Assembly: GCA_029983695.1 (NCBI GenBank)
Contig: JASBZB010000024.1
Coordinates: 1 to 64,000 of the forward strand
Length of the DNA stretch: 64,000 nt
Direction: 5' to 3'
Origin: Lutispora sp003527145
Lineage (GTDB): Bacteria > Bacillota > Clostridia > Lutisporales > Lutisporaceae
The stretch's first letter is position 1. Every line of letters begins with the position of its first letter. Under the pieces are notes generated by a model. That model did not search any database, was not told where the DNA came from, and saw only the letters and a list, made by a program, of their open reading frames with translations. Shown in pieces: positions 1 to 8,633 of this stretch. The position numbers and the translations under genes are program-made.

Positions 1-407
1 TAATCAAGAAACTATGCAATAAAATGAATAAGCCTCAAAAATATATATCCAAAGACATTGAGAAAAAATTCCTGAACTATAGCTGGCCCGGCAATGTGAG
101 AGAGCTGGAGAATGTATTGGAATATGCCATTAACTTTTCAAATGATGATGAGATCAATATAGAAGATTTACCTGAATATTTCTTGAATAATATCATGAAC
201 AAGTGGAATGAAGAAAACTTAATAAATCTGGATATTTTAGACCTAAAAAACTTAAGAAGCTTGGATGAAATGACAAGAGATTATGAGAAAGGAATACTAA
301 GGAAGTTTCTGGAGCTGCACGGTAATACTGTGGATGGGAAAAGAGCCGTAGCAAAAAAGCTTAATATAGGCATCACAACGCTATATAGGAAAATCAATGA
401 TTATTAA
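1..407 (+). CDS. Sigma-54-dependent transcriptional activator, C-terminal part
   Basis: The reading frame is open at the left edge of the window and ends at 407, so only the last ~134 residues are seen. The segment WPGNVRELENVLEYA is the conserved end of the AAA+ sigma-54 interaction domain (the WPGNVREL motif of NtrC-type activators). The last ~45 residues, with AVAKKLNIGITTLYRKI, form a Fis-type helix-turn-helix. The protein would bind an upstream site and remodel sigma-54 RNA polymerase. Its sensor domain and target are outside the window. The next gene has a good sigma-A promoter and no visible -24/-12 site, so it is probably not the target. Confidence 0.9.
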   Translation, partial: IKKLCNKMNKPQKYISKDIEKKFLNYSWPGNVRELENVLEYAINFSNDDEINIEDLPEYFLNNIMNKWNEENLINLDILDLKNLRSLDEMTRDYEKGILRKFLELHGNTVDGKRAVAKKLNIGITTLYRKINDY

Positions 408-426
408 TCACATAGTGCAGAAGCCC

Positions 427-455
427 TTGACTTAAATATTTCAGAGCGGTATAAT
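427..455 (+). promoter_or_regulatory. Sigma-A promoter of the aminotransferase gene
   Basis: TTGACT at 427-432, a 17-base spacer and TATAAT at 450-455, lying about 50 bases upstream of the start codon at 505. The -10 box matches consensus exactly and the -35 box in five of six positions. Confidence 0.75.
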
Positions 456-504
456 TAGAATATAGGTAAAACATTATTTACTAATAGTAAAAAGGGGTGT
501 TTTT

Positions 505-1650
505 ATGAAAACAAGAAAGCTTTTGATGATACCAGGACCAACTCCCGTTGCGAGATCGATCCAGGATCAGATGGGAAGAGAGACAGTAGCATTTGGCGAT
601 CCGGCTTTTGTGAAGGATTTCAAAGACCTTTTGGAAGACCTGAAAGTGTTGTTCAAATGCAGCGGAGAAGCTTTTGTTGTTGCCGGCACCGGAACTATGG
701 GCATGGAAATGGCCATTGCCAACACAACAAAGAAAGGCGACAATGTACTGATAGTATCTCACGGATTCTTCGGTGATCGCTTTATAGATCTATGCAATAG
801 AAAAGGCCTGAATGCTGATGTGATTTCCAGCGAATGGGGCGAGACAGTACCCGTTGAGAAAATAAGAGAGAAGCTTAAAGAGAAAAAGTATGCAGCTATG
901 ACGGTTACTCATGTTGATACTTCTACAGGGGTATGTGCATCGGTTGCTGAAATAGGCAAAATGATGAAGGAATTCCCTGAGACTATGTACATAGTCGATG
1001 GAGTATGCGCTACAGCAGGAGAACCGGAATATGTGGACGAAATGGGAATCGACGTGCTTCTTACAGGCTCACAGAAAGCTTTTGGAGTGGCTCCGGGCTT
1101 GACAATGCTATGGGTAAGCCAAAAAGCCATGGATAGGCGCAAGAGCTTGGGCACTATTCCGGAGTTCTATATAGATTTTGAAAAATGGCTTCCAATAATG
1201 AAGGACCCTTCCAAGTACTATGCTACCCCGGCTGTTAACCTAGTATGGGCATTGAAGGAATCTGTCAGGATCATAAAAGAAGAAGGAATAGAGAACAGAT
1301 ATGCAAGACATAAGAAGTATGCAGCTGCTATGCAGGATGCATTGGAAACTTTAGGATTTAAAGTTCTTGCAAAGGAAGGCTGCAGGGCCGTTACATTATC
1401 CAACTTAGTCTATCCTGAAGGAACCGATGATGCAAAATTCAGAGGACTTCTGGCAGAAGAGGGCATCATGGTGGCAGGCGGTTTAGCCGCATATGCAGGA
1501 AGAATGTTCAGACTGGGCCATATGGGCAATGTTGATAAGCATGACCTTGTATCTGTAATAGCGACTATAGAAAGAGCATTGTACAGAGCAGGTATGCCTG
1601 TAGAGCTTGGTAAAGGTGTAGGAGTAGTTCAAAAGCATTTGATGGAATAG
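505..1650 (+). CDS. Class V aminotransferase (alanine-glyoxylate / serine-pyruvate type)
   Basis: 381 residues, the normal length for this PLP-dependent fold-type I family. The N-terminal MIPGPTPV motif and the TGSQKAFGVAPGL segment, whose Lys191 is the expected Schiff-base lysine, are typical of alanine-glyoxylate/serine-pyruvate/serine-glyoxylate aminotransferases. AGTGTMGMEMA near residue 60 is the phosphate-binding loop region. The ATG at 505 follows AAAGGGGTG at good spacing. It stands alone between its own promoter and a strong terminator. Substrate choice (glyoxylate, pyruvate, or a phosphonate-type substrate) cannot be decided from sequence alone; glycine-serine or glyoxylate metabolism is the likely setting. 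Confidence 0.88.
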   Translation: MKTRKLLMIPGPTPVARSIQDQMGRETVAFGDPAFVKDFKDLLEDLKVLFKCSGEAFVVAGTGTMGMEMAIANTTKKGDNVLIVSHGFFGDRFIDLCNRKGLNADVISSEWGETVPVEKIREKLKEKKYAAMTVTHVDTSTGVCASVAEIGKMMKEFPETMYIVDGVCATAGEPEYVDEMGIDVLLTGSQKAFGVAPGLTMLWVSQKAMDRRKSLGTIPEFYIDFEKWLPIMKDPSKYYATPAVNLVWALKESVRIIKEEGIENRYARHKKYAAAMQDALETLGFKVLAKEGCRAVTLSNLVYPEGTDDAKFRGLLAEEGIMVAGGLAAYAGRMFRLGHMGNVDKHDLVSVIATIERALYRAGMPVELGKGVGVVQKHLME

Positions 1651-1664
1651 AATATAAAAAAATA

Positions 1665-1708
1665 GAGACGACCTAGGTTAAATAAAAGCCTAGGTTGTTT
1701 CTATTTTT
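1665..1708. terminator. Bidirectional terminator between convergent genes
   Basis: A 13-bp stem (1665-1677 with 1689-1701, including two G-U pairs, core CCTAGG) is flanked by T-rich runs on both sides, so it can end transcription of the aminotransferase on plus and of the transporter on minus. Confidence 0.8.
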
Positions 1709-1749
1709 GCTTAGACAGAAAAGACTATTGGTAGAAAGTATAAATACAT

Positions 1750-2997
1750 CTATACTCCTGCATCCCTTGGCACTGCAAATAACATTATTCCTCCTCCCAC
1801 TATAAAGAGGAGCATTACGCTTAACACGCCGTAGCGGGATTGACCGGTAATCTGGCTGAAGAAAGCGTAGAGGGCAGGCCCCATAATGGCGGCAAATTTA
1901 CCGAATATATCATAAAAGCCGAAGAATTCATTTGCTTTTTCCTTGGGTATCATTTTGCCGAAGTACGAACGGGACAATGCTTGTATGCCGCCTTGGGAGG
2001 TAGCGACCAAAAAGGCCAGAATCCAGAATTCCACTGCCGATTTCATATTATAGGCCACAAAGCATATTATTATATACATTACGATTCCGATAAGCAGCAT
2101 ATTGCGGGTTCCCACTTTTTTAGCCAGCTTTCCATATATGATGGCGAAGGGAAAGGCTACTATCTGAGTCATCAAAAGTGCCAGAAGCAGCGAGTTGCTT
2201 CCAACCCCTACAGAATCTCCGTAGACCGTTGCCATGCGTATTATGGTGTTGACCCCGTCAATATAAAAGAAATATGCCAATAGAAAAATAAATACGGATT
2301 TGTATTCCTTTATATTCATGAAGGTCTTATAGAGCCTCAAAAAGCTTTTCCCTATTATATTCTCTTCACTTTCAATATAATAGAGCTGTTTTACATTTTT
2401 CAGCATGGGTACGGCAAAGACCGTCCACCACACAGCGGTAAGCATAAATGAGATCTTCACTGCAAGGCTTGAACCTATACCTATTTTGCTTCCGAAAAGT
2501 ATGAGGCCTATGGATATTATAAAAGGTATGGTACTGCCACCAATATATCCGAGGGCAAAGCCGTAGGTTGAAACAAGATCCATTCTTTCTGCACTGGTGA
2601 CGTCGATCAAAAATGCATCATAAAAGAGATTGGCTGCGGAGAAGCCAACTATGGTTATCATATATATTATTAGTATCAATGCCCATTGATCGGTAAAGCT
2701 CAGCGCTGCGGTGGACAAAACGCCTATGATAAAAAAGAAACGGAATAATTGCATTTTCTTGCCCTTGTAATCTCCTATGGCTCCAAGGATTGGAGCCAAG
2801 ATAGCTACTATTAATGTGGCTGCTGAATTGGCATATCCCCAATAGGAGTCTGCCATATTAGGATTTATGCCGCCGGCTTTAGCCATAGTCTTAAAAAATA
2901 TGGGAAGTATGGATGCGGTGATGACCACCGAGTATGCAGAATTGGCCCAATCATAGAATATCCAGCTTTTTTCTTCCCTGGTGAAGCTTTTAAACAT
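1750..2997 (-). CDS. MFS transporter, UMF1 (Atg22-like) family
   Basis: About 415 residues with some 12 hydrophobic segments. The N-terminal SWIFYDWANSAY motif is the signature of the UMF1/Atg22-like branch of the major facilitator superfamily, and ILAPILGAIGDYKGKK is the loop 2-3 MFS motif. Members are thought to export small metabolites such as amino acids, but the substrate here is unknown. A start 21 bases further upstream (3018) is possible, but the ATG at 2995-2997 is chosen because a run of seven G lies six bases before it. The gene is divergent from the phospholipase-like gene at 3150 and convergent with the aminotransferase. Confidence 0.82.
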   Translation of the reverse strand: MFKSFTREEKSWIFYDWANSAYSVVITASILPIFFKTMAKAGGINPNMADSYWGYANSAATLIVAILAPILGAIGDYKGKKMQLFRFFFIIGVLSTAALSFTDQWALILIIYMITIVGFSAANLFYDAFLIDVTSAERMDLVSTYGFALGYIGGSTIPFIISIGLILFGSKIGIGSSLAVKISFMLTAVWWTVFAVPMLKNVKQLYYIESEENIIGKSFLRLYKTFMNIKEYKSVFIFLLAYFFYIDGVNTIIRMATVYGDSVGVGSNSLLLALLMTQIVAFPFAIIYGKLAKKVGTRNMLLIGIVMYIIICFVAYNMKSAVEFWILAFLVATSQGGIQALSRSYFGKMIPKEKANEFFGFYDIFGKFAAIMGPALYAFFSQITGQSRYGVLSVMLLFIVGGGIMLFAVPRDAGV

Positions 2998-3086
2998 ATT
3001 ACCCCCCCTATTATGCATTTGATTTCATTGTAACCCAGATAAGATAATAGTGAAAGACGTCCCATGTAAAATTATTGTAAAGTCCT

Positions 3087-3115
3087 TTGACTTTTTTGAT
3101 CAATAGTGCTATATA
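3087..3115 (+). promoter_or_regulatory. Sigma-A promoter before the phospholipase C-like gene
   Basis: TTGACT at 3087-3092, 17 bases, then TATATA at 3110-3115, about 35 bases before the start codon at 3150. Confidence 0.65.
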
Positions 3116-3149
3116 GAAAACATAAAGATGCTTTAAAGGAGGTGCCCTT

Positions 3150-4139
3150 ATGCCGGCTCTACTCACTCACTGCCTGTGCGGAGATATGGTATTTAAATCA
3201 ATAGAGGCCCCTGAGGCTACGGATGTCATCAGTCATAATAGGAACCTATTTAATCTTGGAACTCAAGGCCCTGATATATTTTTCTATCATAACGCTTTGC
3301 CCTGGGTGAAAGGAGAAAGCCTGAGCAGATTAGGCGGGAGGCTTCATAGTGAAAAGGTCGGAGCTTTCTTTCAATCCGCCCTGGCAATCATTGACAGCAT
3401 ACAGGATGCTGTAAAGGAAATGCTTCTTTCCTATGTTTACGGCTACATATGCCATTATTCTCTGGATGTCCATGCTCATCCCTATGTATTTTATAAAACA
3501 GGATTTGAAATAGATGAGACGGAGGATATTAAAAAGTATGATGCCTATCACAGAAGATTTGAGGCAGAGATAGATGTGCTGATGGCAGATAAGATATTAA
3601 ATACAGATGCAAATAAAATAGGAAGCCATGAGCTCATAATGGTTGGGAAGAAAGAAGCTTTGGCAATAGCTGATATGTATCATCGCATTTTTAAGAAAAT
3701 ATATGATCTGGATATCCCTATAGAAGAAATACAAAAGGCTCCTGATGATATGCGGCTTATAACAAAAGCTTTTCGGGACCCCCTGGGGATAAAGAAGCCT
3801 GTAGTCGCTTTTGCAGAAAAGCTCATGGGCAAGCATAATCTCATTTCCAATATGATATACCCGCCGAAGGTTGACAGCGGCTTGGATCAATTGAATATCA
3901 AGCATTCCTTATGGTACTGTCCCTGGGATAAAGAAATACCGCGGAATTCTTCCTTCATGGATCTTTTTAATGAAGCAGCAGCGGAAGCAAAGCTCATGTG
4001 TGAAAGCATTAATGGATATATAAACGGGAATATTGGTATTGACGAAGTGCTGAGGATTATAGGCAACAGGTCTTTTTCATCCGGGCTGGACTGTTGTGAG
4101 GATATTAAGTTCAAATACCATGATTTGATATATAGGTGA
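3150..4139 (+). CDS. Zinc-dependent phospholipase C family protein
   Basis: 329 residues matching the Zn_dep_PLPC family pattern. The N-terminal LLTHCLCGD, then GTQGPDIFFYH, LHSEKVGAFF and the central YGYICHYSLDVHAHPY supply the His and Asp residues that bind metal in this family. There is no signal peptide, unlike the secreted clostridial alpha-toxin type, so it is more likely an intracellular metal-dependent hydrolase of unknown substrate, a common housekeeping paralog in Clostridia. The start follows AAAGGAGGTG with good spacing. It has its own promoter and is not coupled to neighbours. Confidence 0.8.
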   Translation: MPALLTHCLCGDMVFKSIEAPEATDVISHNRNLFNLGTQGPDIFFYHNALPWVKGESLSRLGGRLHSEKVGAFFQSALAIIDSIQDAVKEMLLSYVYGYICHYSLDVHAHPYVFYKTGFEIDETEDIKKYDAYHRRFEAEIDVLMADKILNTDANKIGSHELIMVGKKEALAIADMYHRIFKKIYDLDIPIEEIQKAPDDMRLITKAFRDPLGIKKPVVAFAEKLMGKHNLISNMIYPPKVDSGLDQLNIKHSLWYCPWDKEIPRNSSFMDLFNEAAAEAKLMCESINGYINGNIGIDEVLRIIGNRSFSSGLDCCEDIKFKYHDLIYR

Positions 4140-4277
4140 TTTTGTCAAAACTTGATAAGGCATGGCGAAAATGATAAGATAATCATGGAGTTTAGTAAGC
4201 TAAATGATATTATATTAGTTGGCAATTATGTAAATACTATAATGATAGAAATTAATGATTAAATTTTGGAGGCTTAT

Positions 4278-5045
4278 ATGGATTCAAACATTATAATAGG
4301 TTTGCCTGCCTACAACGAGGAAGGAGCGCTGCCGAAGCTCTTCGAGAAGCTGCTTTTCCTGAAAGATATATACGGCCAAAGGTTCCGTATACTGGTGGTC
4401 AATGACGGCAGCAGTGACAATACGGAGAATATATTGAAGGAGTATAAAAAAAGCTGCGGCTTTATTGATTATATCAATCATGATGTGAATCAAGGACTGG
4501 GAAGGGCTATGTATACTCTTTTTTGCCATGTCGGCCAAAACTATGGACAGGGCGATATATTGATAACTCTGGATGCGGATAATACTCACAATCCCAACAT
4601 TATACCCAACATGGTAGATAAGCTGGTGAAAGAAAAGCTTGATGTGGTAATTGCATCCAGATTTGCTGAGGGAGGCAAGGAAATAGGTCTTTCCATAGAA
4701 AGAAAGATATACAGCAGAGGAGCTGCTGCTTTTTTAAAACTATTCTTCCCCATAGAAAATGTCCATGATTATTCATGCGGTTTCAGAGCTTATGACATCG
4801 GATACCTTGATAAGGCTATCAAGGCTTATGGGGGAAAGCTTGTAACTTCAAAGGGTTTTGAATGTATGGCAGAGATATTGGCCAGGTTCAGCAAAATCGG
4901 AGTAAGGGCCGGTGAATATCCTTTGGTTCTGGAATACAATTTAAAGGAAGGCCGGAGCAAAATGAAAGTACTAAGGACTATAAAGGGGTATTTCAGCCTT
5001 GTTCGCAGGGTTAAGAAGCCTGAAAGAGGAGAATGCTATGAATAG
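4278..5045 (+). CDS. Family 2 glycosyltransferase, polyprenyl-phosphate sugar synthase-like
   Basis: 255 residues with the GT-A nucleotide-sugar fold of DPM1/ArnC-like enzymes: GLPAYNEEGALPKL at the start, VVNDGSSDNT, then TLDADNTHNP with the acidic metal-binding residues, and SCGFRAY further on. It lacks the long C-terminal membrane segments of GtrB-type enzymes, so it resembles soluble dolichol-phosphate mannose synthases that charge a polyprenyl phosphate with a sugar at the cytoplasmic face. A TTG 12 bases upstream overlaps the GGAGG ribosome site, so the ATG at 4278 is used. The end overlaps the next gene by 8 bases, marking a coupled three-gene operon. Confidence 0.85.
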   Translation: MDSNIIIGLPAYNEEGALPKLFEKLLFLKDIYGQRFRILVVNDGSSDNTENILKEYKKSCGFIDYINHDVNQGLGRAMYTLFCHVGQNYGQGDILITLDADNTHNPNIIPNMVDKLVKEKLDVVIASRFAEGGKEIGLSIERKIYSRGAAAFLKLFFPIENVHDYSCGFRAYDIGYLDKAIKAYGGKLVTSKGFECMAEILARFSKIGVRAGEYPLVLEYNLKEGRSKMKVLRTIKGYFSLVRRVKKPERGECYE

Positions 5046-5403
5046 AAATTTGATTGAGATACTGGTTTCAGTGTTCATGGGTGCCATAGGTCAAACCGTA
5101 TTGAAGCTGGGAGCAAATAAATTGGATAATTTGTCCTTATCCTTCAGAACGATTTTTAAAGATATCATACATATATTGATGGTACCTGAGATACTTGTAG
5201 GTCTGGTTCTTTTCGGGAGCAGCTTCTTGCTGTGGATCAAGGTTTTGACGAAGTCGGATTTGAGCTATGCCTATCCCATGGTGAGCCTTGGCTATGTTTT
5301 GGTGGCTTTGCTGTCCAAATTTCTGTTCAATGAGCCCTTTACTGTAAATAAGGTCATAGGAGTGGTTATGATAATATCAGGAGTATTCGTACTTAACAGG
5401 TAA
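5038..5403 (+). CDS. SMR/EmrE-like four-helix membrane protein (candidate lipid-linked sugar flippase)
   Basis: 121 residues forming four hydrophobic segments with the drug/metabolite-transporter pattern; the middle LSYAYPMVSLGYVLVALLS and the final IGVVMIISGVF match EmrE/ArnE-like proteins. The ATG at 5038 lies inside the last codons of the glycosyltransferase gene and follows GAGGAG, which indicates translational coupling. ArnE/ArnF-type proteins flip undecaprenyl-phosphate-aminoarabinose; position between a GT2 and a GT39 gene suggests the same role for a different lipid-linked sugar. A drug-efflux role is possible but fits the context less well. Confidence 0.8.
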   Translation: MNRNLIEILVSVFMGAIGQTVLKLGANKLDNLSLSFRTIFKDIIHILMVPEILVGLVLFGSSFLLWIKVLTKSDLSYAYPMVSLGYVLVALLSKFLFNEPFTVNKVIGVVMIISGVFVLNR

Positions 5404-5405
5404 GG

Positions 5406-6842
5406 ATGATAGAAATGAAAAAAGACCGGTGGACTGTCGCAGTTACTATACTAGTATTTCTTTTTATTTTAGCTATAAGGCTCCCTCATATAAACAATTC
5501 TCCCTGCGAGCATGGGGATTTCTGGAGGCAGAGCGATACCGAATCCATAGCGAGGAATTTCATTGAGGATAGATTCAATATTTTTTATCCCCAATTTTAT
5601 TATGATGGAGCCAAGCCCAATTATGTTCAACTGGAGTTCCAGATAACTACCTTTATTATTGCGCTTTTATATAAAGCCTTCGGCTATCATTATTATCTGG
5701 CCAGGCTAGTGCCGATAATATTCTTTATGGGTTCAGCTCTATATGTTTATCTTATAGCCAAAAGATATTACGGCAACCCGGCAGGTTGGTTTGCGGCTAT
5801 AGCTTATGCTATCATGCCCATTAATATTTTTTACTCAAGGGCCATAATGCCTGAATCTGCAGCTTTGTTCTTCTTTACCGGAGCCTTTTATTATTTTGTC
5901 AGATGGTATGATGATGAAAAGCTTTCATTTCTGTTTCTTTCTGGGGTATTTACATGTCTATCCATATCTCAGAAAACTCCTACGATTTTTATTGGCTTGG
6001 CAATGATCTTTATGTTGATCAGGAAATATAGGTTCGGATTTTTAGCGAAATGGGAGCTTTGGGCTTTTGCAGCCATATCTCTGCTGCCTAACTTGCTATA
6101 TTTTATATGGTCGAAGAGCATTGCCGAATTTGCATTTGTAAGCAATATCGGCTTAATACATATAGTGCCGAAAAGTGCTAAGGCTTTTTTTCAGTTATAT
6201 TCTTATAAATTTGCAGCAATTGAAATTTCTACTGCTGTATCCTTAGGGCTTATACCTTTGGTTACTATAGGTTTTATAGATGCAGAATGGAAAAAGGATT
6301 ATGCCCTGCTGATTTGGACTATAACTATGCTTATTGAGGTTATAGCTGTGGCGGCGGTAATAAAGCTCAGGTACTATTTTATATTCATAACTCCCATAAC
6401 AGCTGTATGGGCAGGCAAAACCTTGGGGAAGCTGGGGAAAAGCAAAAGAACAGTGATTGGGGTATTCTTGGGATTATTAATAATAACTCAATGGAATTAT
6501 TTTTGGGCAGAGGCGTACTTTAATGAAAAGGATAATATACTAAAGCAAGCTGAGGTCATTCAAAAATATTCAAGCAAGGATGATTTGATAGTAATCGGTA
6601 CTTTGGAGCCGGCTCTGCTGAACCAATCCGGCAGAAGCGGGTGGCGGGCAAATATTAAGTACTATGAGAATATACCTTCGGGTCCGGAAAAAGAAATACA
6701 ATATTATATAAAAAATGGTGCCAAATACTTCAGTCCGTTGGGAGGTTACATCTATGGAGATGACGGCAGCTATAGGAAGTACTTGGATGAAAACTTTGAA
6801 AAGCTTGGTGAAGGGCAATATTTTATATATAAGCTCAGATAA
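5406..6842 (+). CDS. Family 39-like membrane glycosyltransferase
   Basis: 478 residues with about 10-12 membrane helices and the GT39/ArnT/PMT layout: a first helix, then an extracellular loop holding HGDFWRQSDTES with the acidic residues expected for the catalytic loop, and a soluble C-terminal tail of about 90 residues. Enzymes of this type move a sugar from a polyprenyl phosphate donor to protein or to an envelope glycan on the outer face of the membrane. It starts two bases after the preceding stop; an ATG nine bases downstream (5415) is an alternative start. With the two upstream genes it makes a complete donor synthesis, flipping and transfer set. The acceptor is unknown. Confidence 0.82.
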   Translation: MIEMKKDRWTVAVTILVFLFILAIRLPHINNSPCEHGDFWRQSDTESIARNFIEDRFNIFYPQFYYDGAKPNYVQLEFQITTFIIALLYKAFGYHYYLARLVPIIFFMGSALYVYLIAKRYYGNPAGWFAAIAYAIMPINIFYSRAIMPESAALFFFTGAFYYFVRWYDDEKLSFLFLSGVFTCLSISQKTPTIFIGLAMIFMLIRKYRFGFLAKWELWAFAAISLLPNLLYFIWSKSIAEFAFVSNIGLIHIVPKSAKAFFQLYSYKFAAIEISTAVSLGLIPLVTIGFIDAEWKKDYALLIWTITMLIEVIAVAAVIKLRYYFIFITPITAVWAGKTLGKLGKSKRTVIGVFLGLLIITQWNYFWAEAYFNEKDNILKQAEVIQKYSSKDDLIVIGTLEPALLNQSGRSGWRANIKYYENIPSGPEKEIQYYIKNGAKYFSPLGGYIYGDDGSYRKYLDENFEKLGEGQYFIYKLR

Positions 6843-6865
6843 AAAAGCCCTGAGTGAAAATAATA

Positions 6866-6894
6866 TTGTACATAGCGGAAATGTGATTTAATAT
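6866..6894 (+). promoter_or_regulatory. Likely sigma-A promoter of the AIM24-family gene
   Basis: TTGTAC at 6866-6871, 17 bases, TAATAT at 6889-6894, about 55 bases upstream of the start codon. Confidence 0.55.
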
Positions 6895-6949
6895 GAAGTT
6901 AAATACATATAATCGTAAGCAGAAATAATTTTATTTTAGGAGGGGTCTT

Positions 6950-7756
6950 ATGAAAAAGGCGCATGAGGTGGATTTTCAGCTTTATGGAGATGACATGCAG
7001 TTTGTGGAAATCCAGTTGGACAGCGGGGAAAGCATAGTGGCGGAAGCAGGAGCCATGATGTATATGGAAAACGGCATAGAGATGGATGCAGTATTCGGGG
7101 ACGGCTCGGATGAAGATTCTAAAAAAGGTTTTATGGATAAGATGCTGGGAGCCGGTAAGAGAGTGCTTACAGGGGAGAGCTTATTTATGACTATGTTTAC
7201 AAATAGAAGTCCCGATAAAAAAGCATTGGCCTTTGCGGCGCCATATCCCGGTAAAATAATTGCCAAGGACCTGGGTGATATGGGCGGACAGCTTATATGC
7301 CAGAGGGATGCCTTTTTGTGCGCAGCCAGGGGAATACAGATAGAAATTGCTTTCCAGAAAAATATCGGTGCAGGCCTGTTTGGCGGAGAGGGCTTTATAA
7401 TGCAGAGACTCATAGGGGACGGTTTAGCCTTCATGCATGCCGGAGGCACCATAATAGAAAAGGAATTAAGACCGGGAGAGGTCTTAAAGCTTGATACAGG
7501 ATGTCTGGTCGCTATGACACCAAGCATAAACTACAATGTAGAATTTGTAGGAAATGTCAAAAGCGCTTTCTTCGGAGGAGAAGGATTGTTCCTGGCGACC
7601 TTGAGAGGGCCAGGGCATGTATGGCTTCAGTCAATACCCTTCAGCAGGCTTGCAAACAGGATATATGCAGCAGCCGCAAAGGGCGGGACCAAGGCAAAGG
7701 ATGAAGGAAGCCTGTTGAGAGGCATAGGAATAGGAGATTTGTTCGGAAAAGATTAA
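6950..7756 (+). CDS. AIM24 family protein (TIGR00266-like)
   Basis: 268 residues of a beta-rich, glycine-rich protein. Segments typical of the AIM24/TIGR00266 family are ESIVAEAGAMMYMENGIEM near the start, GGEGFIMQRLIGDG in the centre and FFGGEGLFLATLRGPGHVW near the end. The family takes its name from a mitochondrial protein needed for inner-membrane organisation; the bacterial role is not established. There is no signal peptide or membrane helix. It follows AGGAGGGG, has its own promoter and ends in a strong hairpin, so it is a single-gene unit. Confidence 0.85.
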   Translation: MKKAHEVDFQLYGDDMQFVEIQLDSGESIVAEAGAMMYMENGIEMDAVFGDGSDEDSKKGFMDKMLGAGKRVLTGESLFMTMFTNRSPDKKALAFAAPYPGKIIAKDLGDMGGQLICQRDAFLCAARGIQIEIAFQKNIGAGLFGGEGFIMQRLIGDGLAFMHAGGTIIEKELRPGEVLKLDTGCLVAMTPSINYNVEFVGNVKSAFFGGEGLFLATLRGPGHVWLQSIPFSRLANRIYAAAAKGGTKAKDEGSLLRGIGIGDLFGKD

Positions 7757-7757
7757 A

Positions 7758-7795
7758 CAAATAAGCCCTGCAATTTGCAGGGCTTATTTGTTTAT
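7758..7795 (+). terminator. Rho-independent terminator of the AIM24-family gene
   Basis: Near-perfect hairpin with AAGCCCTGCAA on the left and its complement on the right (about 7759-7789), followed by TTTGTTTATT. Confidence 0.85.
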
Positions 7796-7803
7796 TTACA
7801 AAG

Positions 7804-7857
7804 CATCCATGTATAGTCACGTATAGTATATAAGCATACTTAGTCTATACATGGATG
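7804..7857. repeat. Isolated palindromic element
   Basis: Inverted arms CATCCATGTATAG (7804-7816) and CTATACATGGATG (7845-7857) are perfect over 13 bases and enclose 28 bases with a smaller AGTAT/ATACT hairpin. There is no T-run and no gene. It could be a small non-autonomous mobile element or a remnant of one; no second copy is seen in the window. Confidence 0.6.
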
Positions 7858-7885
7858 TTATTTTGCTGTAGTGTAATCATCAATC

Positions 7886-7939
7886 CCCGTTCCGTGTCTT
7901 TTCGTGAAAATTTCGTGTCTTTCAGTGGTTTCCGTCCCC
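7886..7939 (-). repeat. Dispersed intergenic repeat, one arm
   Basis: Contains CGTGTCTTTTCGTG and then TCTTTCAGTGGTTTCCGTC, the complement of the arm consensus GGAAACCACTGAAAGACACG found at about ten places in this window. It sits between the AIM24-family gene and spmA. Confidence 0.7.
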
Positions 7940-8045
7940 TTATCTGGTATTTGCAGCAGGCAAATATAATTTTTTGCCCGATTCATAATAGGAGAAGCAA
8001 AGCCATAGAGTTTATTAATGCAAATAAACTGGGATGGTGGTTTTT

Positions 8046-8633
8046 ATGATAAACAAGATATGGTTTTTTATTATCGCTTTTTCCGTGGCCTTTGCGGCAA
8101 CTAATGGGAGACTGGAGCTTTTAAATCAGGAGATATTCGCATCCTTGAAATCCTCTCTGGACCTATCCTTGGGGCTGTTGGGAAGCATGATGCTATGGTG
8201 CGGCCTGCTGAAGGCTGCAGAAAAGGCGGGATTGGTTGAAAAATTAAGCTCTATCATCAGGCCTGCCGTAGGATTGCTGTTCCGGGATATACCGGCCGGG
8301 AGTGCCGCAATGGGGGCTATGATAATGAATATAACCTCTAATATGCTTGGCTTGGGCAATGCTGCTACCCCATTGGGATTGAAGGCTATGACGGAATTAC
8401 AAAAACTAAATAGAGGAAGGGACACTGCCACAAATGCCATGTGTCAATTTCTTGTCATAAACGGAGCCCCTATATGCCTTATACCTTCTACGGTTATTTC
8501 TATAAGGGCTTCTCTGGGCTCCAGCAATCCGGGGGCAATAATCATACCCTCCATAATTTCTTCTGCAGCGGCAATAACTGTGGGGGTGATTTGCTGCAAG
8601 GTGATGGAGGGGATAGGAGGCAACACCCGATGA
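8046..8633 (+). CDS. spmA: Spore maturation protein A (nucleoside-recognition Gate domain)
   Basis: 195 residues with several membrane helices and the Gate (nucleoside recognition) domain; the central segment with AAMGAMIMNITSNMLGLGNAA is characteristic of SpmA. Together with SpmB it is required in Bacillus and Clostridium for proper spore core dehydration and heat resistance. The ATG at 8046 is preferred over an ATG 12 bases upstream because GGATGGTGG lies five bases before it. The stop codon overlaps the spmB start (ATGA). Confidence 0.9.
   Translation: MINKIWFFIIAFSVAFAATNGRLELLNQEIFASLKSSLDLSLGLLGSMMLWCGLLKAAEKAGLVEKLSSIIRPAVGLLFRDIPAGSAAMGAMIMNITSNMLGLGNAATPLGLKAMTELQKLNRGRDTATNAMCQFLVINGAPICLIPSTVISIRASLGSSNPGAIIIPSIISSAAAITVGVICCKVMEGIGGNTR

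Noticed and set aside
427..504. A sigma-54 promoter for the aminotransferase, suggested by the adjacent activator gene.
   Set aside because: No TGGC-N-TGC type -24/-12 pair was found, while a near-perfect sigma-A promoter is present.
7855..8049. 64-residue open frame between the AIM24-family gene and spmA.
   Set aside because: It is made largely of palindrome and dispersed repeat sequence and has no ribosome site.
8441..8629. N-terminal extension of spmB.
   Set aside because: It lies within spmA in another frame, and the ATG at 8630 has the ribosome site and matches the family start.
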